From assembly GCA_947476745.1 (NCBI GenBank), contig CANJRG010000026.1:1-44742 (forward strand): a stretch of 44,742 bases of DNA, read 5' to 3'. The translations under genes were made by a program, and so were the position numbers. The stretch is from Acidimicrobiia bacterium. Lineage in GTDB: Bacteria > Actinomycetota > Acidimicrobiia > Acidimicrobiales > CAIXPF01. This document shows positions 14,759 to 23,310 of the stretch, piece by piece (position 1 is the first letter of the stretch; every line of letters begins with the position of its first letter). The notes under the pieces are model-generated. The model saw nothing but the letters and a program-made list of their open reading frames with translations, was not told the origin of the DNA and did no database searches.

Positions 14759-15658
14759 TCAGCCGGGCCGCACCGTAGCGGGGCGGACGAGCCGGGCCAG
14801 CGTGGCGTCGGGGCTTCCTCCGTGCAACAGATCTGCCAACACCTGGACCCCGTCCACGACCCGCGGGCCGGGCCGGACCATCACGGCGTTGGCATCCACA
14901 GCCCACACCGCTGCGTCCGCCGGCAGACGGTCGAGTACGGCCACCGCATGCGCCGCGGACCCTTCGAGGTCGAATCCGCACGATGCCACGACCACCACCT
15001 CCGGCCGGGCGGCGGCGACGGCCTCGAAGGTGGTCTCGACCGATCGCTGCCCGGCACGCGCCAGGACCGGGTCGCCACCGGCTGCGGTAACGAGATCCGG
15101 CACCCAATGGCCGGCCAGGAACGGCGGGTCGGGCCATTCCAGGACGAACGTCGCCGGACGTCGCCGGTGCGCCACCGAGGTGGCCACGGTCGCCAGACGG
15201 GCACGCAGGCCCGCTACCACCGCCGCCGCCTGTTCGTCGGCGCCCGCTGCAGCACCGACGGCAAGCACCCCGTCGAGGATGTCCTCGAGGCGGTGCGGGT
15301 CGAGGGTGACCAGCGTGGCCTGGCAACCCAACCGGGCCAGGGCGTCGTCCACCTCGGCGCTGGGCAGGGCGCACACCCGGCAGAGGTCCTGGGTCAGCAC
15401 CAGGTCGGGGTCCGCGGCGCGGAACGCGGCTTGGTCGAGCTCGTAGAGGTTCTCCCCTGCCGCCGCCTTGCCCTTCACCAACGCATCGATCTCGGCGGAG
15501 GACAGGCCGTGCGTCTCGAGGCCGCCGACCAGCACCGCTCGTCCCTGCCGGGGATCCGGTGGGTAGTCGCACTCGAAGGTCACCCCGACCAGCTGGTCCT
15601 GCAGCCCGAGGGCGTAGACGATCTCGGTGGCCGAGGGCAGCAGCGAGGCGATGCGCAT
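14759..15658 (-). CDS. Cobalamin-binding-type (BtuF-like) periplasmic-binding-fold protein without signal peptide
   Basis: 299 aa. It opens RIASLLPSATEIVYALGL and continues GVTFECDYPP, the pattern of COG0614 proteins annotated as cobalamin or corrinoid binders. LTQDLCRVCALP and FVLEWPDPPFLAGHWVPDL are further family segments, and the two-lobe fold joined by a long helix is expected. It starts directly at the fold with no signal peptide or lipobox, and no BtuC/BtuD genes are nearby, so a classical ABC transport role is doubtful; a cytosolic corrinoid-binding role is possible. ATG 15658 follows a TACGCT box by 6 bases. Upstream in-frame sequence lies inside the MFS gene. Confidence 0.8.
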   Translation of the reverse strand: MRIASLLPSATEIVYALGLQDQLVGVTFECDYPPDPRQGRAVLVGGLETHGLSSAEIDALVKGKAAAGENLYELDQAAFRAADPDLVLTQDLCRVCALPSAEVDDALARLGCQATLVTLDPHRLEDILDGVLAVGAAAGADEQAAAVVAGLRARLATVATSVAHRRRPATFVLEWPDPPFLAGHWVPDLVTAAGGDPVLARAGQRSVETTFEAVAAARPEVVVVASCGFDLEGSAAHAVAVLDRLPADAAVWAVDANAVMVRPGPRVVDGVQVLADLLHGGSPDATLARLVRPATVRPG

Positions 15659-15664
15659 CTGCGC

Positions 15665-15670
15665 AGCGTA
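15665..15670 (-). promoter_or_regulatory. -10 box (TACGCT), leaderless BtuF-like start
   Basis: Minus-strand TACGCT ends 6 bases before the ATG at 15658. It lies in the 23-bp gap after the MFS stop, so this gene can be expressed apart from the transporter operon. Confidence 0.55.
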
Positions 15671-15681
15671 CCGGGCCGCGC

Positions 15682-17124
15682 TCAGCGGCCCGTGCGCTCC
15701 GGCGCTGACCCGGCGGGGCGGGGCAGGCGGGCGGGATAGGGCAGAATCGCCAGCACCGAGAACAGGTAGCCGATACCGATGAGGATCCATACCCGCCGGA
15801 ACGAGGCCGCCGACTCGGTGCTGCGATCGCCGAGCAACGCCACCGCGATCGCCACCCCGATCGCCCCGACCAGTTTACGGATGGTCTGGAACGCTGCGTT
15901 GGCACTGGCCAGCACCGACTCGTCGAGCCCGGTCAGCGCAGCGTTGGTCACCACGATGCCCACCATGCCGGCCCCGACGCCGAACAGCAGCAGGCCCACC
16001 AGGTACGCCGACCAGAATGCCGGGTTCGCGTCGACGAAGAGCACCCACACGGCCATGCCAGACGTGGCCACCAGGCCACCCACAACCAGCACGCCGCGGT
16101 AGCCGTGGCGGTCCGAGTACTGCCCGACGGGGATCGACACGAAGCTGACGATCATGCCCACCGCCACTGCGGAACCTCCCACCAACGCCGAGTACCCCCA
16201 GACGTTGATCAGGAACAACGGGGTGGTGAAGAACCACGCCATGATGGCCAACTGCGTACCGGCCTGGGACAGGTTGGCGAGCGCGAACCGGCGGTGCCGG
16301 AACAGGCCGAGATCGACCAACGGTGCGGCGGTGCGGGTACAGCGCCAACCGAACAGCGCCGACAGCACCGCCGCGGCGACCAGCGAGCCGGCCACTGCGC
16401 CGCTGCTCCAGCCCCAACGCGGTCCCTGCAGGATGCCCAACGTGAGCAGGGCGATGGCGACCGTGCCGAGCACCGTGCCCGGCAGGTCGATGCGACCGTC
16501 AGCCGGGGAGCGAGCGGGTTCGTTCAGCACCCGCCGGCCCACCAGTAGCGAGACAATGCCGATCGGTACGTTGATGAGGAACACCGGGCGCCACGAGAAC
16601 GCCTCGATGGCCAGCGCACCGAGCGTCGGCCCAGCAGCGGCCCCCGCACTCGAGGCGGTCCCCCAGATGCCGATGGCCAGTCCCCGTCTGGCCATCGGGA
16701 AACCCGGCAGCAGCAGGGCGATCGCCGTCGAGGTGATCATGGCCGCACCGGCGCCTTGCACCACCCGGGCAGCGATGAGCACGCCAGCTGTCGGGGCCAG
16801 CGCCGTCACCACCGACACCGCGCTGTACAGGGCGATCCCGGCCAGGAACACCGTGCGCCGACCGTGGCGGTCCGACAGCCGGCCGGCCACCATCAGCAAC
16901 GCCGCCGACGCGATCGCGTACCCCGATGAGATCCAGGCCAGGGTCGAGCGCGGGGTGTCGGGGAACTGGTGCTCGATGAACGGGAACGCCACGTTGGCCG
17001 CCATCATGTCCAGCACGATCACGCACGTCGCGGCCGAGATCAGCGTCAGCGACTGCCACGCCCGCCGGTCCACCCGGTCGGTGTGCGACTGCGACGGGGC
17101 TGCGGCGTCGTCGTCGGCGCTCAC
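15682..17124 (-). CDS. MFS transporter, DHA2/EmrB-like drug exporter family
   Basis: 480 aa, highly hydrophobic with a soluble N-terminus of about 20 residues. The early helix VIVLDMMAANVAFPFI matches the DHA2 motif around LDxTIVNVALP, though with changes at the conserved threonine. GRLSDRHGRRTVF is the MFS loop 2-3 signature, and RVVQGAGAAMI and GPTLGA are typical antiporter motif C surroundings. Likely proton-driven export of a hydrophobic compound across the inner membrane; substrate unknown. The GTG start overlaps the stop of the CPA2 antiporter gene by 4 bases (GTGA), so the two are translationally coupled. Confidence 0.88.
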   Translation of the reverse strand: MSADDDAAAPSQSHTDRVDRRAWQSLTLISAATCVIVLDMMAANVAFPFIEHQFPDTPRSTLAWISSGYAIASAALLMVAGRLSDRHGRRTVFLAGIALYSAVSVVTALAPTAGVLIAARVVQGAGAAMITSTAIALLLPGFPMARRGLAIGIWGTASSAGAAAGPTLGALAIEAFSWRPVFLINVPIGIVSLLVGRRVLNEPARSPADGRIDLPGTVLGTVAIALLTLGILQGPRWGWSSGAVAGSLVAAAVLSALFGWRCTRTAAPLVDLGLFRHRRFALANLSQAGTQLAIMAWFFTTPLFLINVWGYSALVGGSAVAVGMIVSFVSIPVGQYSDRHGYRGVLVVGGLVATSGMAVWVLFVDANPAFWSAYLVGLLLFGVGAGMVGIVVTNAALTGLDESVLASANAAFQTIRKLVGAIGVAIAVALLGDRSTESAASFRRVWILIGIGYLFSVLAILPYPARLPRPAGSAPERTGR

Positions 17125-18329
17125 GCCGGCCTCGCGGTCGCAACCGGGCCGGCGTCGGAGCCGGGTCGAAGGGCCAGGGCGATGATCGGGAACAGGAACA
17201 CCGACACCATGCCGGCACCGACCGTCGCTGCCGCACCTGCGGGGGTCATCCGGTCGGTCCGCACGCCGACCTCGGTGATCACCACCAGCAACGGCAGCGC
17301 TGCCGAGCTCATCAGGGCCAGGCTGACCCGGCTTCGCCGACCGAGCTCCCGGCGGTAGAAGACCAACACCGGAAGCCCACGAACCAGAAGAAACAACACC
17401 AGGATGATGGGCAGCCTTGCGAGCGCCGTCGCATCGGACAGCAGCGCCGTCAGGTCGAAACGGATCCCGGTGACCACGAAGAAGAACGGGATCAGGAACC
17501 CGAAGCCGACTGCCTCGAGCTTGGCGTCGCTCGCCGCGACCCCCTCTGCGTCATGCGCGGAGTGGATCAGGTAGCGGCCAACGATGCCCGCGGTGAACGC
17601 GCCGAGCAGGATGTCGAGTTGCAGCTCCGCCGCCCACCACACCAGCAGCGCGGTGATGACGACGCAGATCCGGATGGTCGCCTGTCCGCTCGTGTGCAGC
17701 GACGCCCGCATCAGCCGCTCGAGCCGCGCCGGGGTCGGTCGGCGCGACAGCGCGACGGCGGCGACCGCCAGCAGGGCGAACAGGGCGAGGGCCAACGTGC
17801 TGCGCAGGGGTCCGGTACCGCTGAGCACCAGGGCGACGGCGACGATGGGGCCGAACTCGCCGAGCGCACCGTTCGCCAGGACATGGTTCCCGAAGGGCTG
17901 CTTGGACAGCCCGCTGTCGCCGAGGATCGGCAGCAGGGTGCCGAGCGCCGTCGTGGTCAAGGCCAGGCCGACGACCAACTTGGACAGGGCGAAGGAACCA
18001 GCGAAGAGCACCGTGCCCACGCCGAGGCCGAGCACCAGCGAGGTGAACCACGAGGCCGTGGCCAGCCTCAGCGGGGTGCCCCGCAGCCGGTCGACATCGA
18101 TCTCGTAGCCGGCGAGGAAGATCAGGAAGGCCAGGCCGAACTCGGCGATCACGCTGATCGGCTCGTCGACCCTGGCCCAGCCGAGCACCGACGGCCCGAT
18201 CAGGATGCCGAAGGCGATCTCGAGCACCACGGCCGGCACCCGGACCCGCTTCGAGGCGTCGGCCAGCAGCGGGGTGAGCGCCGACACCGCAAAGATCAGC
18301 ACGAGGGAATGGAGGTTCGATTCGGCCAC
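17121..18329 (-). CDS. CPA2 family monovalent cation:proton antiporter (Kef-type)
   Basis: 402 aa with about 12 membrane segments and no TrkA-N tail, so it is the membrane domain alone. The VVLEIAFGILIGPSVLG opening, FLAGYEIDVDRLR and LTTTALGTLLPIL are standard Na+/H+ exchanger (PF00999) segments, and GALGEFGPIVAV is the region of the ion-binding acidic residue. It exchanges K+ or Na+ for H+. The GTG start lies 8 bases after a TAGAGT box. First gene of a two-gene operon with the MFS transporter, and divergent from a rightward membrane-protein operon that ends with a K+ channel. Confidence 0.9.
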   Translation of the reverse strand: MAESNLHSLVLIFAVSALTPLLADASKRVRVPAVVLEIAFGILIGPSVLGWARVDEPISVIAEFGLAFLIFLAGYEIDVDRLRGTPLRLATASWFTSLVLGLGVGTVLFAGSFALSKLVVGLALTTTALGTLLPILGDSGLSKQPFGNHVLANGALGEFGPIVAVALVLSGTGPLRSTLALALFALLAVAAVALSRRPTPARLERLMRASLHTSGQATIRICVVITALLVWWAAELQLDILLGAFTAGIVGRYLIHSAHDAEGVAASDAKLEAVGFGFLIPFFFVVTGIRFDLTALLSDATALARLPIILVLFLLVRGLPVLVFYRRELGRRSRVSLALMSSAALPLLVVITEVGVRTDRMTPAGAAATVGAGMVSVFLFPIIALALRPGSDAGPVATARPA

Positions 18330-18337
18330 CGTCGCGG

Positions 18338-18343
18338 ACTCTA
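18338..18343 (-). promoter_or_regulatory. -10 box (TAGAGT) of the antiporter-MFS operon
   Basis: Minus-strand TAGAGT ends 8 bases before the GTG at 18329. Confidence 0.45.
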
Positions 18344-18409
18344 GGTGACTGCCGCCGCCGAGCCTGGGATCGCCTCGGCGTGATCACCACGGCTGACCGG
18401 GGTGCCCGC

Positions 18410-18415
18410 TAGCGT
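18410..18415 (+). promoter_or_regulatory. -10 box (TAGCGT), leaderless GTG start
   Basis: TAGCGT ends 6 bases before the GTG at 18422. It is divergent from the antiporter promoter 67 bp away. Confidence 0.5.
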
Positions 18416-18421
18416 GCGCCT

Positions 18422-19522
18422 GTGACCAATGCGGTGTTCATCACGGTGGTGCTGCTGCGCTTCGCCATCCCCTTGTTCATCCCGCGCTTCCCGCTGCCCG
18501 CAGTTTTCGCCGCCCTCGTCCTCGATGCGGCCGATCAGACGATCTTCCAGCTGTTCACGGACTCACCGCTGAAGGGATACCAGAGCTACGACAAGGCTCT
18601 GGACATCTACTACCTGGCGATCGCGTACGTCGCCACGATGCGCAACTGGCGTGATCCGGTGGCCTTCGAGGTCGCCCGCTTCCTGTACCTGTACCGGCTG
18701 GTCGGCGTGACCCTCTTCGAGCTGACCCACTACCGGTGGCTGTTGCTGGTGTTCCCCAACACCTTCGAGTACTTCTTCATCGCCTACGAGGCGGTGCGTA
18801 CCCGCTGGAACCCCCGGCGTCTGACCGCCACGGCGATCGTCGGCATGGCGGCGTTCATCTGGGTGTTCATCAAGCTCCCCCAGGAGTGGTGGATCCACAT
18901 CGCCCAGCTCGACTTCACCGAGTTCATGGCCGCTCGACCACAGCTGTGGTACGTGCTGTTCGGTCTGGTCGCCGCCGCCCTCGGCACGCTCTACTGGCAG
19001 CGGGCCCGCATCCCGCAGGCCGATTGGAGCTTCACCGTGGACGTCGATCGCCATCGGGAGGCGCCGGACGGGCCGGCCGCCGGTCCGACACGCTTCTGGT
19101 CGGCGGTGCTGGTCGAGAAGTCCGTGTTCCTCGCCCTGGTGTCGGTGATCTTCGCCCAGATCCTGCCGAGCCTCGGGGTCGGCAACCTCGGCCTGGCGGT
19201 CGGCGTCGTGCTGCTCGTCGTGCTCAACGCAGCGGTCAGCCGGGCGCTGCGTTGCCGCGGCCGTTCCTGGGCAACGTCGATAGGCCAGTTCATGGCCATG
19301 TTGCTCATCAACCTGGCCCTCGTCCTCGCCGACGTGGTCGTCGGCCCCCAGCAGCTCAGCGAGGTGCCGGTGGCGGACACGCTGTTCCTCGTCGTGCTGC
19401 TCTCTCTGCTGATCGCCCTGTTCGACCGTTACCGAGACACCCGCCCGTCCGTCGAGCGTCCACACGTGTGGGCACTCGTGCGAGCTGAGCGGGCCCAACG
19501 CCTGACCGGAGTCCAACCATGA
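18422..19522 (+). CDS. Polytopic membrane protein of unknown function
   Basis: 366 aa with about nine hydrophobic segments and a soluble loop near residues 198-225 (VDVDRHREAPDGPAAG). The N-terminal half is rich in aromatic residues (DQTIFQLF, ALDIYYLAIAY, RFLYLYRLVG). I do not recognise the family; it resembles conserved actinobacterial membrane proteins without assigned function. The GTG start is set by a leaderless TAGCGT box. Its stop overlaps the ATG of the next gene (ATGA), and the K+ channel gene follows in the same operon, so a link to ion or membrane homeostasis is possible but only contextual. Confidence 0.72.
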   Translation: MTNAVFITVVLLRFAIPLFIPRFPLPAVFAALVLDAADQTIFQLFTDSPLKGYQSYDKALDIYYLAIAYVATMRNWRDPVAFEVARFLYLYRLVGVTLFELTHYRWLLLVFPNTFEYFFIAYEAVRTRWNPRRLTATAIVGMAAFIWVFIKLPQEWWIHIAQLDFTEFMAARPQLWYVLFGLVAAALGTLYWQRARIPQADWSFTVDVDRHREAPDGPAAGPTRFWSAVLVEKSVFLALVSVIFAQILPSLGVGNLGLAVGVVLLVVLNAAVSRALRCRGRSWATSIGQFMAMLLINLALVLADVVVGPQQLSEVPVADTLFLVVLLSLLIALFDRYRDTRPSVERPHVWALVRAERAQRLTGVQP

Positions 19523-20787
19523 CCACGATCACCGCCGGCGCCCCGTCGGAGGCCGGACCGAAGCGGAGCCGCCGTATCGGCGTGTCCATCCTCGCCGTAC
19601 TGTCGGTGCTCGGCATCCTCGCCAGCACCCTGGCGTTGTGGACCCGCTCGACACTGTTCAGCACCAGCCGGTTCGAGAGCTCGGTGAGCGAGACCCTCGC
19701 CGACCCTGCGGTCACCGACGCCATCGCGGTCTTCGTCGCCGACCAGGCCATCGTCGCCGTCGACCTCGACGGCAAGGTCGAGTCGGTGCTGCCCAAGGAA
19801 CTCAAGGTCCTCGAGCCGGCCATCACCGGCGGGGCCCGGATGCTGCTCGAGAACCAGCTCAAGAAGGTGATGGCCAAGCCGGAGGTCCGCGACGTCATCA
19901 CCAAGCTCGCCGTGGCCAGCCACGGCGAGGCGGTGCGCCTGCTGAAGGGTGACGGTCTCGGTGCCGGGGTCACCGTCGCGAACGGTGAGGTGACCCTGAA
20001 CCTGCTGCCGCTCATCGGCGAGGGCCTGACCATCCTGCAGAACCGCGGCCTCGTCCCGCAGTTCCAGGTGCCCGACTTAGCCACCGGTACCGCCGCCGGG
20101 AGCATCACCAAGCTCTCGAAGCTGCTCGGCAAGCAGCTTCCCGACGATTTCGGCCAGATCGTGGTCTACCGCAGTCAGACCGTCGCCAACGCCGAGGCCA
20201 GCCTGGCCACCGCCCAGCGTGCCGTCGCGCTGTTCTTCCGGGCCGTCACCCTCATCGTCGTGGTCACCATCGCCCTGATCGCAGCCACCATCGCCCTGTC
20301 CACCCATCGCCGGCGGACCATCGTCGAGTTGGGTATCGGGGTGATGGTGGCAATGGTCCTGGCCCGTACCGCGACCGAGCGGGTGATCGAAACGCTCCCC
20401 CGCCTGTTGATCGACCCCGGGGCGCGTGCTGCCGCTGCGACCATCACCGTCGACCTGACCGGCAGCCTGCTGCGGTCGACCTTCGGGTTGCTGGTCATCG
20501 GGGCGGTCGCAGCGTTGATGGCCTGGTTGCCGCAGCTGATCGGGCTGGGCCGGCCCACCGGGACGCCCGCCCAGATGCTGCAGACCCACGGTGCGGTCGT
20601 CGCGGCAGGCCTTTATGCCCTGGCCCTGATCACGGTGCTGCTGTTCGGGCTGTACCTGTGGCCGGTGCTGTTCGCCCTCGTGCTCGTGGCCGTAGGTATC
20701 GGACTGCAGGTCCGAGCCCGGCCGCACGCCGATGATGCCGATGCTGCCGATGATGCCGATGCCCCCCACGCCGAAACGACTGTCTGA
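19519..20787 (+). CDS. Membrane protein with large extracytoplasmic N-terminal region, unknown family
   Basis: 422 aa. One membrane helix at about 20-42 is followed by a soluble region of about 190 residues that begins WTRSTLFSTSRFESSVSETL. Four further helices lie at about 235-390. A C-terminal acidic repeat, ADDADAADDADA, is encoded by an 18-bp tandem duplication. The early W...LF...F pattern after the first helix is seen in a group of uncharacterised actinobacterial membrane proteins. Translation starts within the stop of the preceding gene, and its 3' end overlaps the K+ channel start, so all three are coupled. Function unknown. Confidence 0.72.
   Translation: MTTITAGAPSEAGPKRSRRIGVSILAVLSVLGILASTLALWTRSTLFSTSRFESSVSETLADPAVTDAIAVFVADQAIVAVDLDGKVESVLPKELKVLEPAITGGARMLLENQLKKVMAKPEVRDVITKLAVASHGEAVRLLKGDGLGAGVTVANGEVTLNLLPLIGEGLTILQNRGLVPQFQVPDLATGTAAGSITKLSKLLGKQLPDDFGQIVVYRSQTVANAEASLATAQRAVALFFRAVTLIVVVTIALIAATIALSTHRRRTIVELGIGVMVAMVLARTATERVIETLPRLLIDPGARAAAATITVDLTGSLLRSTFGLLVIGAVAALMAWLPQLIGLGRPTGTPAQMLQTHGAVVAAGLYALALITVLLFGLYLWPVLFALVLVAVGIGLQVRARPHADDADAADDADAPHAETTV
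20728..20763 (+). repeat. 18-bp tandem duplication spanning the channel start codons
   Basis: GCCGATGATGCCGATGCT at 20728-20745 is repeated at 20746-20763 with one change. In one frame it encodes the acidic tail of the upstream membrane protein. In the other it supplies several in-frame ATGs (20732, 20735, 20741, 20750, 20753, 20759) for the channel gene. Confidence 0.8.
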
Positions 20788-21313
20788 GCTGACGCCGGCG
20801 CACCGCCGGCGTCAGCTCACCGAGGTCATCGTCCACGCCGGCGTCCTGAGCGGGGTGCTCTTCGCCGTCTACTTCCTGCTCCCGCTGGAAGGCGTGTCGA
20901 ACCCCAACACCGTGCTGCGTCTGGTCGGCGGCGTGACCGTGTTCCTGGCCGTGCTCGGCTGGGGCGTTCGCCGGATCAAGGTATCGGAGTTCCCGCAGAT
21001 CCGGGCGATACAGGCGCTGCTGGGCGCACTGCCGATGTTCCTGCTGATCTTCGCCAGCACGTATCTGACGATGTCGGTCGTCGACCCCGAGGCCTTCAGC
21101 GAGACCCTCGACCACACCGACGCCCTCTACTTCACCAGCACTGTCCTGTCGACCGTCGGCTTCGGCGACATCACGCCCGTCAGCACCGAGGCCCGCCTGG
21201 TGGTGACCGGCCAGATGCTGTTTGACCTGGTGCTCATCGCCGTGGTGGTGCGGGTGGTCATGAACGTCACCGAGAGACGACTCAGCCGGGGTGAGGAACC
21301 TCACCCCGGCTGA
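20759..21313 (+). CDS. Potassium channel family protein (ion_trans_2 pore)
   Basis: 184 aa from ATG 20759; in-frame ATGs back to 20732 give up to 193 aa. Four hydrophobic helices are visible, with the pore loop between the last two: ALYFTSTVLSTVGFGDITP, where TVGFGD is the K+ selectivity filter. The last helix is MLFDLVLIAVVVRVVMNV. There is no RCK/TrkA regulatory domain, so gating is not evident. It sits in the inner membrane and conducts K+. It overlaps the upstream gene by 29 bp or more and is third in the 18422-21313 operon. The antiporter encoded divergently may balance K+ with it. Its stop codon lies inside the terminator hairpin at 21283-21312. Confidence 0.85.
   Translation: MPPTPKRLSELTPAHRRRQLTEVIVHAGVLSGVLFAVYFLLPLEGVSNPNTVLRLVGGVTVFLAVLGWGVRRIKVSEFPQIRAIQALLGALPMFLLIFASTYLTMSVVDPEAFSETLDHTDALYFTSTVLSTVGFGDITPVSTEARLVVTGQMLFDLVLIAVVVRVVMNVTERRLSRGEEPHPG
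21283..21312. terminator. Bidirectional terminator hairpin overlapping the channel stop codon
   Basis: Perfect 14-bp inverted repeat CAGCCGGGGTGAGG / CCTCACCCCGGCTG with AA between the arms. The 3' arm overlaps the TGA at 21311-21313. It separates the rightward operon from the leftward SHOCT gene that ends at 21350. Confidence 0.7.
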
Positions 21314-21349
21314 TGCCGTTCAATCAGTTGTGGCGACCGGGCCGCCGGA

Positions 21350-21742
21350 TCAGCCGACGATCTTGGCCTTGAGGCTCTGGAACTCCGCCTCGTCGATCGT
21401 GCCGGACGCCTTGAGCGACTCGAGCTTGGCGAGCTCGTCTGCAGCGCTGGCGCCGGTGCCGGCGGCCTGGCGGATGTACTGGCTCATCGCCTCCTGCTGG
21501 GCGACCGCCGAAGTCTGCTCGTGCTTGGCCATCTTGCCGCCGCGAGCGATCAGGTAGACGAACACGCCGAGGAACGGCAAGAGGATTACGAAGATCGACC
21601 AGATCACCTTGCTGGCCCCGCCCATGTCGTGGCTGCGGAAGATGTCGGCGAACACGCGGAACACCAACATCAGCCACATCACGAAGATGAAGAACCAGAT
21701 CATCGAGATGAAGACCTCGAAAAGACCGAACGTAGCAACCAT
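21350..21742 (-). CDS. PLDc_N / SHOCT domain membrane protein
   Basis: 130 aa. Residues 1-70 hold two hydrophobic helices (FISMIWFFIFVMWLMLVF and KVIWSIFVILLPFLGVFVYL) ending LIARGGKMA, the PLD-nuclease N-terminal (PLDc_N) membrane module. The C-terminal about 30 residues (ELAKLESLKASGTIDEAEF) are a SHOCT domain, a short oligomerisation element. Together they form a common small actinobacterial protein of unknown role. ATG 21742 is supported by AGGAG about 8 bases upstream. Longer upstream reading is unlikely, as it is Cys/Arg-rich and precedes the ribosome binding site. Single gene, convergent with the channel operon. Confidence 0.82.
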   Translation of the reverse strand: MVATFGLFEVFISMIWFFIFVMWLMLVFRVFADIFRSHDMGGASKVIWSIFVILLPFLGVFVYLIARGGKMAKHEQTSAVAQQEAMSQYIRQAAGTGASAADELAKLESLKASGTIDEAEFQSLKAKIVG

Positions 21743-21881
21743 GGCGAGACTCCTAACCGGCCGCGACACCCTGCACGAGCCGGCGTCAGCATAGGGGCAG
21801 CGGCCGCGCAGGTCCACGACCCTTCCGGCCGGACCGTCTGCGGTTACCCTGCTGCAGACGGCGCACGAGTGGAGAACGCAC

Positions 21882-23291
21882 ATGGCAGTGAAGCAGACCG
21901 CGCAGGACTCGGTCGGCGAGATCCCTCCGGCGCTGGCGGCGCTCGCCCCGCCGCCCGCGGTCCGCAGGGAAGAGGGACGGTCACGTCGGTCCGTCGCCCC
22001 CCGCTCGTCCTTCGCCTCGTGGGAGCCCTCGCCCGATCGTCCCGATCCTGTCGAATTGCTGGTGGAGATGGGCCGCAGCCGCCTGCAGGACCTGCTCCCG
22101 GTTCGTCACCGGCGGATGCTCGACTCCCCGTTCGCGTTCTACCGCGGCTCGGCGGTGCAGATGGCCTACGACCTCGCGCCGCAGGCCCGCACCGGGCTCG
22201 ACGTGCAGCTGTGCGGCGACGCCCACCTGTCGAACTTCGGGGTGTTCGCCAGCCCGGAACGTACCCTCGTGTTCGATCTCAACGATTTCGACGAGACCTG
22301 GCCCGGGCCGTTCGAGTGGGACGTGCAGCGGCTGGTGGCCAGCTGCGTGCTGGCATCCCGGGCGAACGGCCACAGTGCCAAGGACGGCCGTAAGGCTGCC
22401 CAGGCCGCAGCCGCCTCCTACCGCCAGCGCATGGTCCAGTACGCCGCGATGACCACCCTCGACGTCTGGTACAGCCGGGTGGACGCCGAGGATGTGGTCA
22501 ACATCATGCGACCCTCCGCTCGTGGGGCCGCAGCGCGCGTCATCGCAAAGGCCTCCGGTAAGGGTCACCTGAAGGCACTCGACAAGTTGACCACGGTGGT
22601 TGACGGCACCCGACGCATCGTCGCCGACCCGCCGCTGGTGGTGCGGGCCGCCGATGACGTGCTCGCCGCACAGGGCGCGCCGGTGATGATCGAGGAGTAC
22701 CGCAGCACCCTGCAGCCCGACCGCCGTGCGCTGTTCGACAGCTACCGGCTCGTCGATCTCGCCCGCAAGGTCGTCGGGGTAGGCAGCGTCGGCACCCGCT
22801 GCTGGATCCTGTTGTTCCAGGGGCCCAACGGTGGCCCGTTGTTCCTGCAGATGAAGGAAGCCCAGCGTGCGGCCCCCGAACGAGCGGGCCTGCCCGGTGC
22901 CGAGATGCACCACGGCCGCCGGGTGGTCGAAGGCCAACGTCGGCTGCAATCGGCCAGCGACGTCCTGCTCGGATGGACCACCAACCCAGTAGCCAACGTC
23001 GACTTCTACGTGCGCCAGCTGTGGGACGCGAAGGGTAGCGCCGAGCTGATCGGCATGAGCCCCACCACCCTCGCCGACTACTCCACCGCCTGCGCATGGG
23101 CGCTGGCGCGAGCGCATGCCCGCACAGCCGACGCCGTCGCTATCAGCGGCTACCTCGGGGACTCCGACACCTTCGACAGGGCCATGGCCGGCTTCGCCGA
23201 GCGTTACGCCGACCAGGCCGAGCGTGACCACCAGGCCATGCGCAAAGCTGCGGACTCCGGTCACATCCCCGTCGCCCCGTCAGCGGTCTGA
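21882..23291 (+). CDS. DUF2252 family protein
   Basis: 469 aa, normal for DUF2252 (COG4320). Recognised by FYRGSAVQMAYDLA, VQLCGDAHLSNFG, FDLNDFDETWPGPFEWDVQRL and the later FLQMKEAQ segment. The GDAHLSNFG and FDLNDFDE stretches resemble the catalytic loop and metal-binding Asp of aminoglycoside phosphotransferase-like kinases, so a kinase-like fold is plausible, but no substrate is established for the family. There is no signal peptide. TGGAG lies about 8 bases before ATG 21882, and TACCCT at 21845-21850 may be its -10 box. The LapA-like gene follows after 19 bp and may be co-transcribed. Confidence 0.88.
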   Translation: MAVKQTAQDSVGEIPPALAALAPPPAVRREEGRSRRSVAPRSSFASWEPSPDRPDPVELLVEMGRSRLQDLLPVRHRRMLDSPFAFYRGSAVQMAYDLAPQARTGLDVQLCGDAHLSNFGVFASPERTLVFDLNDFDETWPGPFEWDVQRLVASCVLASRANGHSAKDGRKAAQAAAASYRQRMVQYAAMTTLDVWYSRVDAEDVVNIMRPSARGAAARVIAKASGKGHLKALDKLTTVVDGTRRIVADPPLVVRAADDVLAAQGAPVMIEEYRSTLQPDRRALFDSYRLVDLARKVVGVGSVGTRCWILLFQGPNGGPLFLQMKEAQRAAPERAGLPGAEMHHGRRVVEGQRRLQSASDVLLGWTTNPVANVDFYVRQLWDAKGSAELIGMSPTTLADYSTACAWALARAHARTADAVAISGYLGDSDTFDRAMAGFAERYADQAERDHQAMRKAADSGHIPVAPSAV

Positions 23292-23310
23292 CCGAGCTCG
23301 GTCAACGGCG

